The notes below the pieces were generated by a model. The model saw only the letters and a program-made list of their open reading frames with translations, ran no database searches and was not told the origin of the DNA. A program made the position numbers and the translations under genes. DNA of 33,055 nucleotides from Paracoccaceae bacterium (GTDB taxonomy: Bacteria; Pseudomonadota; Alphaproteobacteria; Rhodobacterales; Rhodobacteraceae): assembly GCA_013214575.1 (NCBI GenBank), contig JABSSD010000029.1:1-33055 (forward strand), in the 5' to 3' direction. Shown piece by piece: positions 7,088 to 16,700 of this stretch. How positions within the stretch are numbered: the first letter of the stretch is position 1; each line of letters begins with the position of its first letter.

Positions 7088-8224
7088 ATGGCAAAGAGAT
7101 TGACGGTAAAGACAGTGGAGGCGGCAGATCCAGGGCGCTACAGCGACGGAGGTGGGCTCGGTCTGATGTTGCTAGTGAAAGACACCGGGAGCCGCTTCTG
7201 GGTCCAGCGCCTAACAATTCGCGGGCGTCGCCATGATATCGGTCTAGGGTCATTTCCTGTGGTTGGCTTGGCCGCAGCACGGGACCGGGCATTAGAAAAC
7301 AAGCGCGCTGCCCAGCGCGGAGAAGACCCATTGTCGGACAAGCGACGTGCCAAAGTTGAATTCACCAAGCGGAAGTCTTTCGCCGAAGCCGCCCAATCGG
7401 CTTGTGACGAGTTAGCCAGCGGGTGGAAAAGCCAGAAGGAACCAAAGGCATTTATGTCTTCCCTGAAGACCCACGTTTTTCCACATTTCGGTCTCATGGA
7501 TGTCGGAGAGGTGACGAGCGCCGAAATCCGCCGTGCTGTTTTGAAATGTCGCAACAAGGTACCGAACTTGGCGACCAAGGTGCAGCACCGGATTTTGTCA
7601 GTATTCAAGTTTGCCGTCGCCGAGGGACTGCGGGCCGACAACCCGGCGACCGCTGAAGCACTGGCGCTACCCATGGCAGAAAAAAACACCAAGAACAACC
7701 GGGCGCTTCCCTATTTTGAGGTCACCCGAGCCGTGGAGACCGTTAAGGCATCAGCCGCGTGGGTCTCCACCAAACTGGCGCTGGAATTCACAGTACTTAC
7801 CGCTGGTCGTTCTGGTGAGGTTCGCGGAGCAAGGTGGGATGAAATTGACTTGGCTACCGCCACGTGGATTATCCCCAGCGCGCGGATGAAGATGGGCCGA
7901 GAACACAAGGTTCCTCTCAGCTCGGCGGCAGTGGCGGTCGTGCACAAAGCCGACGCCCAGCGTGACGGCGGCGGTCTTGTATTCCCTTCAGTCATGGGCA
8001 AAACACTTTCGGACAGCACACTGAGTAAGCTGTTGCGGGAACAGGGTGTGGCCAGCACAGTGCACGGCTTCCGCGCCTCCTTCCGTACTTGGGCACAGGA
8101 ACAAGCCAACGTCCCCGAAGAGGTAGCCGAGGCCGCGCTGGCCCATGTCAAAGGCGACAAGACCGTGGCCGCCTATGCCCGTTCCAACCTGCTCGACAAG
8201 CGCCGAGGCCTAATGGACGCATAG
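7088..8224 (+). CDS. Tyrosine recombinase/integrase (P4-type)
   Basis: This integrase would insert or excise a mobile element by site-specific recombination. The N-terminus (MAKRLTVKTVEAADPGRYSD, then GGLGLMLLV) is the arm-binding DUF4102-type domain, followed by a core-binding region and a catalytic domain. The catalytic set is visible: arginine in LTAGRSGEVRG (about residue 240), HGFRASFR (about 325), histidine in ALAHVKG (about 351) and tyrosine in AAYARS (about 361). The ATG at 7088 is chosen because it opens the conserved domain and has GAGG upstream; a GTG at 7052 is in frame. The stop at 8222-8224 is TAG, and translation past it continues AAYLGEDRVGNVVEL, which resembles a normal integrase tail. 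The protein is therefore probably slightly shortened but retains its catalytic residues. Confidence 0.9.
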   Translation: MAKRLTVKTVEAADPGRYSDGGGLGLMLLVKDTGSRFWVQRLTIRGRRHDIGLGSFPVVGLAAARDRALENKRAAQRGEDPLSDKRRAKVEFTKRKSFAEAAQSACDELASGWKSQKEPKAFMSSLKTHVFPHFGLMDVGEVTSAEIRRAVLKCRNKVPNLATKVQHRILSVFKFAVAEGLRADNPATAEALALPMAEKNTKNNRALPYFEVTRAVETVKASAAWVSTKLALEFTVLTAGRSGEVRGARWDEIDLATATWIIPSARMKMGREHKVPLSSAAVAVVHKADAQRDGGGLVFPSVMGKTLSDSTLSKLLREQGVASTVHGFRASFRTWAQEQANVPEEVAEAALAHVKGDKTVAAYARSNLLDKRRGLMDA

Positions 8225-8462
8225 GCTGCATATCTGGGCGAAGACCGGGTCGGCAACGTGGTCGAACTTGGGGTTCGGGTATAAAGCCTGGATCATCCGC
8301 GCCAACGCTCAGATCTCGCCGCCGCGGTCGTCAAAACGGCGCGGACGCCCTGCAAAAAAGGGGGCAACGATCAAACCCTACGACTGATCACCAAACCAGA
8401 AAACTGGAGAATTTTACTTCGGCACTTCTTGGAAAATTCTCCGTGACGTTGACAAGCACGCA
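8225..8462. other. Former integrase tail and non-coding spacer
   Basis: The first 60 bases read in frame with the integrase as a plausible C-terminal extension up to a TAA at 8282-8284. After that no protein is recognised. The segment ends with a strong inverted repeat. Confidence 0.5.
8406..8442. repeat. Perfect 10-bp inverted repeat, GGAGAATTTT / AAAATTCTCC
   Basis: The arms at 8406-8415 and 8433-8442 flank a 17-base loop. It lies between the convergent integrase and lactonase-like remnant, so it could act as a bidirectional terminator, although no clean T-tract follows. A mobile-element end is the alternative. Confidence 0.55.
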
Positions 8463-8837
8463 TCAACGGAGAGGCGGCATGTCCGCCACCGGCATCCGGA
8501 CAAAGCCGCCGCTGTCCAGCGTCATCACATAGAACTGATCGCCGACCACCTTACCGCCCGTAGTAATGCCCAGAGTGCCATTCGGGTCCTGCAAAGTCCG
8601 CAGAACGCGCCCTTCGCCGTCGATCTGCGCCAGCATGCGGGATGGATCGGTGGTGTAGACGGTGCCATCTGGCATCGCCGCCAGATCCTCGGGGCCAATT
8701 TCTCCGTCTGGCAGGATAATCCTCACGGTCTTCTCCAGCGCGTGATTTGGAGCGTTCTCACCAGTAAAGCCGAAGGTCTTGAGATGTTCATAGGCAACTG
8801 GCGAAACCGGCACTGACCAGAACAGCAGATAGCCTAG
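8463..8837 (-). pseudogene. Internally deleted SMP-30/strictosidine-synthase-like beta-propeller gene
   Basis: Read on the minus strand from about 8837, LGYLLFWSVPVSPVAYEHLK is followed by FGFTGENAPNHAL, GPEDLAAMPDGTVYT and EGRVLRTLQDPNGTLG. This is the N-terminal part, just after the membrane anchor, of proteins related to strictosidine synthase and SMP-30 lactonases. It then jumps directly to GKVVGDQFYVMTLDSGGFVR, which resembles the very C-terminus of the same family. Full-length members are about 350 residues, so most of the propeller is missing, and the expected N-terminal anchor upstream is also lost. The open frame extends to 9017 but that part has no similarity. It is almost certainly non-functional. 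Confidence 0.65.
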
Positions 8838-9006
8838 GTGTTTGATCCCATGGTTTGATGGTGAGCAGGTCTGGAGATGCAAAAAGTGACCGTTACCACT
8901 ACTATCAACTTTATCGGTCATCTCCTTTGTTGCCGTAAATGCTATCAACGGAGCGGAACAAAACGCGCAGGTCCACTCCGGTAAACTTGGCGACAGAACC
9001 CATCTT

Positions 9007-10737
9007 TTAGAACACACTAAATGTCAGCATACCGGTGACAACAGCGTTGGACTGGTTGGACAGAGATTGCTTTAATGGCACCGCAGCAGACACCGAGGCT
9101 TTGATGTTTTTGTTAAAGTTGTACTCCACGCCAAAACCGGCCGAAATCAATGTCGTGTGTTTTGGAAAGGTTGAATAAACCTCGCCAAAATCCGTGAACA
9201 CATACCCGTCAAGCGGCTGCCCCTGAACGCTGAACGGCTTGTGCAGCTCGAAGCTGCCGTAAAACCCGCTGTCGCCCGCGATCCCGTCTGAAGGGTAGCC
9301 GCGCACCGTCATCGGCCCGCCGATCTGAAAAAGCAGGTTGCCAGGAAGCAATGTGGATTTGCTGTGCTGCCATGCGCCGAACCCGACAAGGGTTAGACCA
9401 TTTCCAAAACGATACTGCCCGTTGACCGATCCGGTGAACAGAAAATCGTCGCGTTCGGTTGTGGCGATTTTGTTGGTTGATTCGGCAAAAACCCATTGGA
9501 CTTGGGTCGAGATCGAGCCCTTATCACCCCGATAGGATAGCGTCACACCGGGCGCGTATTTATCCGTTTTGCTGTCCACCAACGGCACACCGCTGGATTT
9601 GGAAGAGCTGGTTCCGGTAAAGGCAGATGCGGTGCCCAGAATGGTCCATTTGTCGTTGATAAAAAGCGGATGTGACAAACTAAGGTCCGCCGATTTGGAG
9701 GCGCCCGTAATGTTCAACACCTCGGTCGGCCCCGCAATGACAGAAATATTTGATCCCGTCACACTGGCCGCAACACGTGTGCCATAGGTGCCGATTGGAA
9801 ACTCGTACCGTGCGGTTATCGACGAACTTCCCTCGCTTTTGGAAAGATACGTCATCAGCGTGTCATCAACCCCCAAAAGGCCATAGCGCCGATAGAGCAC
9901 AGAAAACTGCTGCTCGCCAGTCGAAGTAACCCCTTCGCTATCAATGTAAAACTGAAGGTCGTTTACCGGCGGCTCGGTGATGCCAAGAACCAGATCGGTA
10001 TAGCCAAAAGCCGCACCGGGCTGAAGCAAAAGACGCAATTGCGCGCGGCTGGTTGCGTTGAAGCGCTCGATGTCTTTGCCAGCGGTTGGCACGTCAACGG
10101 TTGTGCCTTTGGCAAGCGTGATGCGATTGAAAATAAAGTCGTTCTTCGACTTGTGCTCCCCAACCAAAACCACACTGCCAAGCTGCCCTTCGACCAGACG
10201 AATTTGAAGGTTTCCAGCGTTCAAATCTTGTGGTGGAAGAACCGCTGCCGCTGTCACAATGCCCTTCTCGGCGTAGAGATCATTGACGTCGCGCACCAAT
10301 TCGGAAATCTGCGAAAAATCGACCCGGTGACCACTGTATTTCGCGGCGATTACCCCAAGTTCGGCCTCGCTCAGAAACACCGACGAAGGGCCTATTGTGA
10401 CAGAGAGCAGCAGAACTGTTGGGCCACCGGGTGGCGGTAAATCGCGCCGGTTAAGCGGATCGGTCACAATGCCCGGTCCGGTCTGTTTTGCGCTTGCCGC
10501 AGCATCCTGCTGCTCAAGGCGCGCGCGGTTTTGAGCGGCAATCTTGTCCTGCACGTTACCTATTCGCGGGGGAATACTTTGCGCGCTCGCCGACGTGGCG
10601 CCAACAAGCCCCGCGCCGATCAAAACCGCAATTGCAGTGCTCGAAATTCGGATGCAGCGCGTGCGTGACATAGAACTACCTGTTTTGAATTTAGAAGACA
10701 TTTGCTTTTTTCGCTCGATCATATTTTCAGCCGTCAT
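9007..10737 (-). CDS. TpsB outer-membrane transporter of two-partner secretion (ShlB/FhaC/HecB family)
   Basis: This protein should form a 16-stranded outer-membrane barrel that exports the TpsA adhesin. After a hydrophobic signal segment ending in ATSASAQ there is a Gln/Ala-rich linker, then a POTRA region (LLLSVTIGPSSVFLSEAELG to LQIRLVEGQLGSVVLVG), and a C-terminal barrel. The barrel holds the family hallmark VRGYPSDGIAGDSGFYGSFE, the conserved L6-loop motif, and the protein ends in phenylalanine (LTFSVF), as expected for an outer-membrane protein. Length, 576 residues from the chosen ATG, is normal. That ATG lies 10 bases after the tpsA stop; ATGs at 10701 and 10671, nearer the signal segment, are alternatives. 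It is the last gene of the operon. Confidence 0.93.
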   Translation of the reverse strand: MTAENMIERKKQMSSKFKTGSSMSRTRCIRISSTAIAVLIGAGLVGATSASAQSIPPRIGNVQDKIAAQNRARLEQQDAAASAKQTGPGIVTDPLNRRDLPPPGGPTVLLLSVTIGPSSVFLSEAELGVIAAKYSGHRVDFSQISELVRDVNDLYAEKGIVTAAAVLPPQDLNAGNLQIRLVEGQLGSVVLVGEHKSKNDFIFNRITLAKGTTVDVPTAGKDIERFNATSRAQLRLLLQPGAAFGYTDLVLGITEPPVNDLQFYIDSEGVTSTGEQQFSVLYRRYGLLGVDDTLMTYLSKSEGSSSITARYEFPIGTYGTRVAASVTGSNISVIAGPTEVLNITGASKSADLSLSHPLFINDKWTILGTASAFTGTSSSKSSGVPLVDSKTDKYAPGVTLSYRGDKGSISTQVQWVFAESTNKIATTERDDFLFTGSVNGQYRFGNGLTLVGFGAWQHSKSTLLPGNLLFQIGGPMTVRGYPSDGIAGDSGFYGSFELHKPFSVQGQPLDGYVFTDFGEVYSTFPKHTTLISAGFGVEYNFNKNIKASVSAAVPLKQSLSNQSNAVVTGMLTFSVF

Positions 10738-10747
10738 TCTCAATCCA

Positions 10748-13700
10748 TTACTGCACTCGCAACATAACTGCCGGGCCTGGGCCACGCGCGAAGACCATGT
10801 ACTTCACACCCTCAATCTCGACAACTTGTCCGTCGAATTGCGAGGAATTTGGCTCACCCTCATCATCAAGGGCAACCGACCCGACCGATTGCAGGAACCG
10901 GTTGTCCGCTTCCAGAAGGTTACGAACCGTGTCCCGTATAAGGCTGATGCCATCAAGTGGGCTCGGCAGGATATCCGTCAGGTCCGAGGTCTCGTCATAC
11001 TTGACAACCATGCCGTTTGTTGCCGTCGCATTCCCGTCAAGTGTCAGGGCAAATTCATACGCCGGCACATAGACCTGCACATTGCTGCCAGCTTGCGGCA
11101 ATGGAGTGCGGTTATCGACTTTGATGGTCTGGATCGGTGACGTCAGCAAAAGCGAGCCAGGCACATATGCTTGCTTGATCTCGGTACGTGTCGCCGTGGT
11201 CGCAAGCTTGGTATCCACAACTTTCAGTTCATTAACAATGATACCAGCAGGGGCGTCGACCGTAAGATCTGCGGATGTGCCAATCGTGCTATCTGCCCCA
11301 GTGGCGGTCAGGTTAAGCGGATTTGGCCCGCTTGGAACCTGCGTAATCGTCGCGGTGGTTTTATCAGAGCGCAACTCGATTGTCTCGGCAACCTGAACAT
11401 CCCCTAGGTTCAACTCGTCCGTCGCCTGTAGGTAAAGGTTACGGCCGCGAATGACGCGAATGTTAAGCGATCCTGGCAACCCACCTGCCCCCGCCGTATC
11501 GCGGATATCGCCGACGGCAATTTGCGTGTCTCCAGTGATGTCGCCCGTCGAGGTGATCGTCGAATTAACCCCCGCCATGATGGTGCCAAAAGTGACGCCA
11601 TTGCCATTGATAATTGTCGATCCGTTGGCCGTGATATCGCCGCCTGTCACCGATCCGGTGACCGAGGTTACGCTGACATTGCCAACATCCGTTAACAGCC
11701 CACTTGGCGTAAGCTGGCTAAATATCACATCGCCCTGCGCTGTGAAACTCTGGCTGCCGCCGCTTGTCGCATTTACGATATTCATCGTTCCCGTCCCGCT
11801 CACCGTAATGCCACCCTGATTTGCACTCACATCAGCAAGCTTGATATCGCTTAGCGCGGCTACGTTGATCGAGCCGTTGCTCGCCGCGGCCTCAAGCGTA
11901 TTGGTGAGGATGCGAAGCGGGTTGGCAGCATCGGTGATCGTGTTGTCATCAGCTGTGTCATTGGCTTGGGTTTTGTCGCCAATTCCGAGACCCGCAATAA
12001 CTTTGACACCGGCCCCGATGGCGGTGGCGCTAATATCAAACGCCCGCCCTGCAAGCGTGCCCGCAAAGACCCGACCGCCAGCCGTGATCTTGACCGCATC
12101 AATCGCCGTGCTCGCCGAGGTGATCGCAGTCACAAGCACATCGCCAATCGTTGTGATCTGCACCTTACCAGCCGCGACAAGCGCGGCGCCGTTCAGCATT
12201 TTCAGTGATCCCGCATCAACCGAAACGCTGCCAGCGCCCGATGTGATAGTGGCGTTGCTGGTCATAAGCTGACGCCCACCCGCAGCGAGGATGATCGCAC
12301 CGGCGGTATCAACGGTGCCGTCGATAATGCTCTCACCAGCAGCGCCCAGCGTGATTGTGCCGCCGGTTGTTGATTTGGCTTGCGAGACAATGAATTTCGA
12401 CCCAAGCGGGCCGCGCAGATTGATGCCGCCCTGTGCGTTGGCCGTAATCTTGCCGCCAAGGTTGACGCCGACATTCAGGCTGCTGGAGGCTGTGCCAATC
12501 GATCCGTTCGCCGCCGTCAAATCGACCTCGGTGCCAAGGATGTTGATCAACAAATCACCATTCGCATTGATCAAAGAGCCGTTCACCGCGTTGAGTTTTA
12601 CATTTTGCGGTGAATAGATCGTGTCGATTAAACCGTCATTTGCAAATTCTAAGTTGACGAAGTTTTGCGCCCGCGCTGTGGTGCTTGCGCCTGATTTCAA
12701 TGTCAGGTTCATCGGTGCCGCAATCGTACCGATGCCGCCTTGTGAGGCTTCAAGGATCAAGTTGCCAGTTGAAATCATACTGCCGCTGGCCGCATTTGTG
12801 ATGCTGTTACGCACCTTAATGCGGGTTTCACCCGAGGTTGTGATCGCCCCCAACAAGGCCCCGCTGCGCGACGCAAGATAGGCTTTGCCAATGTCGCTTT
12901 TGGGGTCCGTTCCTGCGGCGGTGGCCACGTCGATATTGAGTTTGTCAGACGCGTTAAAGTTCAATGGCCGTTTGCTCAGGATCGTCAACAAGGTGTTCTG
13001 CGGCGAAATGTTCCCGGCGGCGGCGTCATCAAACGCGGCTTTCTGGGTTGCATTCAGATTCTCGTATTTCTCCCAAAGCGGAATTTCAACATCGCCACCC
13101 GCAGTTGTCACCGTCAACAAAAGGTCAGTGCGCTCGGCGGCGGCCAAGGCGACTTTCTGGTCGGCGGTTAGAAGCGCCGGATCAAGGCTCGAGCGGATCG
13201 AAACGCCCAAGTTACCGGCGCCGTCCGTGACGGTTTCGCCAATCCCTTTGGTGGCAAGGATCGTCACAATGCGCCCCGAAACATTCGGATCTTTAATGAT
13301 CGGATTTGTACCTGTGACGGTTTTTAGCGCGCCCGGCGCAATCGAGAACGCCAATTCGCGTTCAGTCCAGACCGAGCCTTTGGTCAGCGCGCTGCGCTCA
13401 GTCGTCGTGGCAACCACTTTGTGACCTTGCACAAAGACGCCGCCAGTTTCACTGCCAACCGTTGAGTTCAGGTCGTGATACGTCGCAGTTTGCTCAGCCT
13501 CATAAGCGGTAATTTTTGTGCCAACGGCAGCATTGATTTGTGCATCGGTATAGGCGGGATTTTCCGCTTCGATCTGCCCCCCATAATAGCTTGTCAGCGC
13601 CTTATGCTGGCTAGAGCTCGCATCCACCGTAACCACAAATGCAGCGTCATAAACCGTTGGATCGGTCTGCATTTGGCGGAACGCCCAATACTGCTCATAT

Positions 13701-16700
13701 TGCTTGGTTTTGACGTTTTCAAACGCGGTGATGGTCGCGGCTTGTTTGATTGCATTGTTGGTGCCAACGCCATCCACATGGTGCACAACGCCGCCTGCAT
13801 CGGTGACATCACGCCCAACAGTTTCTTCCAACAGGCCAAGGCTATCCCAATAGCCAAGCAACTGATTGTAGGTGCGGGTGTCAATGGTTTCGACCGGATT
13901 GTTGTCCAGAATTTGACCGGTCGAGGCGATGGTCACATTGCCGCCAAGCGAAAGCGCTTGATTGATCAACATGGTGCCATCTGACGGCGAACCATCGGTG
14001 TTTCCGGCCCAGCCTGTCGAGCGGATGCCGATATCGCCAGAAGCAACCGCGGTCAGGCCCAGCACAGCATTTGCCGGTGTTTCGCTGAACGGACGCAGCG
14101 ACTGATCGCTGGTGTAGCCCGTGTTCACATGCAGCAATTTATCCTGCTGGGTGGTGCCCCATGTGGCCGGATCATAGGCAGGGGTTTGCCCGATTGACCC
14201 GCCAAGTGCTGTCAGATTTACCCGCCAGCCCTGAACCAGGGAACCACCGGTAAGCGCAGGGGCATCGCTCGCAAGGATCGAGCCATAGGAAACAAGTCCG
14301 ACGTTGCCACGCGAGGTTTCCTCGGCAAGGGTTGCGGTGCCTGCGGCGGTGATATGGCCGACAATAATGTCGCCGCGACTGATCGCTGACACATTGCCGT
14401 TGCCAGCGTTGGCGCTGAAATATCCGTTGCCAGAACTGGCCCCCGTCAGGTTGACCGCCAGGGCAAGGCCCGCGGCATTGATCGGATCGGTCGCCTTTGC
14501 GAGCCCGCCAATCGAGCCGCTGGCGTTCAGGATTGCGGTTTGCGCACTCAGAAGTGCGTTTTTCGAGCCTTGGATGATCGAACTCTCGGTGCCGTTCGCC
14601 GTAATCGTCGTCGTGCCTGCAACGTTCTTGAGGTTGCCATTCAGGATCACATCGCTGCCTGAGGTGATATTGATCGCGCCGGTGTCCGAGCCAATAAATC
14701 CAATCGCGATCGGATAATCGGCTTTCAACGAATTTGTGGTGATCGTCGTGTATTCCTGTTTCAGCGCATAGTGGTTGGTCGTGGTCGACACAGTACACAG
14801 CGTCCACCAGTTACACTCATGCGTCGAGGAGGTAACACTGAGATCATTCTTTGATTCATCGACATAAGAAGAGGTCGAGGCGATCAACTGTTGGCCGTCG
14901 ACAGCTGCCGTGCTGTTAAGCGCGGTCGCTGGCGATTTTACAACAACGACGCCGTTTTGGGTGAAGTTTGTCGCGTCATTACCAATTTGCGTTACGGCCG
15001 TAGATACATATGTCCCATCCTCCAAACGGGTTATTTCCGTCGGATGTGGCCCGTCCGTTCTAGTCAGCGAGGTTACATTGGAAATTTCAAAGAAATCTGC
15101 GCCTAAGAACTTTGTAGATGAGTTTTTGAAATGGGCTGTAGAGGTGAATTTCGCTCCTGTGGTCCAAACATAGCGTTGGTAGTCTTCAGGCGCATAGCTC
15201 GCCGCCCGGTTCGCGCCAGTTGTTAGGGTCGGATTGGCGTTATCGAAAATCAAATTACCAGTTGCGTTGTCAATATGGCCGGTCTGCGTGGAAATCCGAA
15301 CGGTGCCATCTGTGGTGCCGGGCGTATGATCGCGGGTGTAAATTGTCTTGCGGATTGACACCACCGGAGTCGACGGTGTGGTCATATTAACCCCCGTGAC
15401 ATCAGTGATCTCGATGCGCCCTTCGGTGCCGCGAAGGGTTCCAGTTGGGTCTTCGCCGGTGCTGAGCGATTTCAGCACAACCGAAATATCGCTGCTGTTG
15501 GTGATGTTGATGGTGCCAAAACCATCCAGAACGTTCAGTTTACCGCCGGTGGTCGCGGTGTTCATGATCTGGCCGAACAGTTGGATATACCCCCCACGAA
15601 CGCTGGCACCATTCACCAGATACTGCTGGTTCTTGGCATCATAAGACGCGCCGATATTGTTGGTCGGATTGGTTGAGATAACCGAGAAGATACCGTCGCC
15701 GCCATTGGCCAAAACATAGGCGTCAGCATAGGCCTTGTTGAACTCCAGATGGCCTTCGATCTGACCGGATAAATAGTCTTTGATATTAACCTGCGTTGGT
15801 GTGCCGCCGATCGTCAATGTGCGCACCGGCGAGGCGGCAGGGTTCTTGGCCAATTCACCCTCATATTGGGCTTTGACCAAGGCAAGTTCGGCTGGATCAA
15901 CCCCAACTGGCACATAGCTAAGCGTAAGGCCAGGCGAAATGGTTTCAAACAGTTTCGGGGTCGTCGCCTCTTTGTTCGCGGTCACCAGACCATTGATATA
16001 TGCCTGCGTCAGCCCAACCAATTCGGGCGCACCCGTCAGTGTCGGCGCGCCGTTCAGGTCAAGGTTCCAATTGGCAATGCCGCTCTGGATCGTGCTGTTG
16101 ATGTTCAGATAGCGCGCCGCAATCGAAATAGAGCCATTGGCGGTGATGCCTTTGCCGGCTTCGCTGGCATTTTTAGGATCGCTAAAGCTGGCCGGATCGC
16201 CGCCGACATGGTTGAACCCGTTGACATAGCTGGACACAAAATCGCCGTTCTTGGCCAGAATTTCAACAGATCCCGCGTTGATTTGGCCGCGGATATAGAT
16301 GTTGCCCGAGTTGCTGGAAATTTTGACCGCGCCGCGGGTATTCTCGATGATCGCACCGGTGTTCAGGATGATATCAGGCGCAAGCCGCCTTTGGTTTAGC
16401 TGCGCTTTTGACGAGCTTGGGTTATAGAAACTGGAATCTTCAGCATTGTACTCTGAATAAATCTCCACCGATCCACGGCTCGACGTCAACGAGGTTTCGA
16501 CTTGCTTAAAGTTCGCTGAAACGCCGCCCGCATTCAGACCTGTGATGTCGGCATTGTTATACGCCAACACACCATTCAGGCGCACATTGCCGGCGTCGTA
16601 ATCGGGTATAATCAGGTTGTTCAGCTTCAGCGTATTGGAGGTCAGGTTGCGGATGATGATCTTCGCATCCCCAGGCGCATTCAAATACCCCGTGCTGCTG

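Noticed and set aside
8089-8532. 147-codon plus-strand frame overlapping the integrase end
   Set aside because: It lies out of frame over the catalytic part of the integrase and is Arg/Gly-rich without any domain, as expected for a shadow of a GC-rich gene.
14369-14377. RGD motif in TpsA (residues 5181-5183)
   Set aside because: A single tripeptide is expected by chance in a protein this long, and nothing around it suggests an exposed integrin-binding loop.
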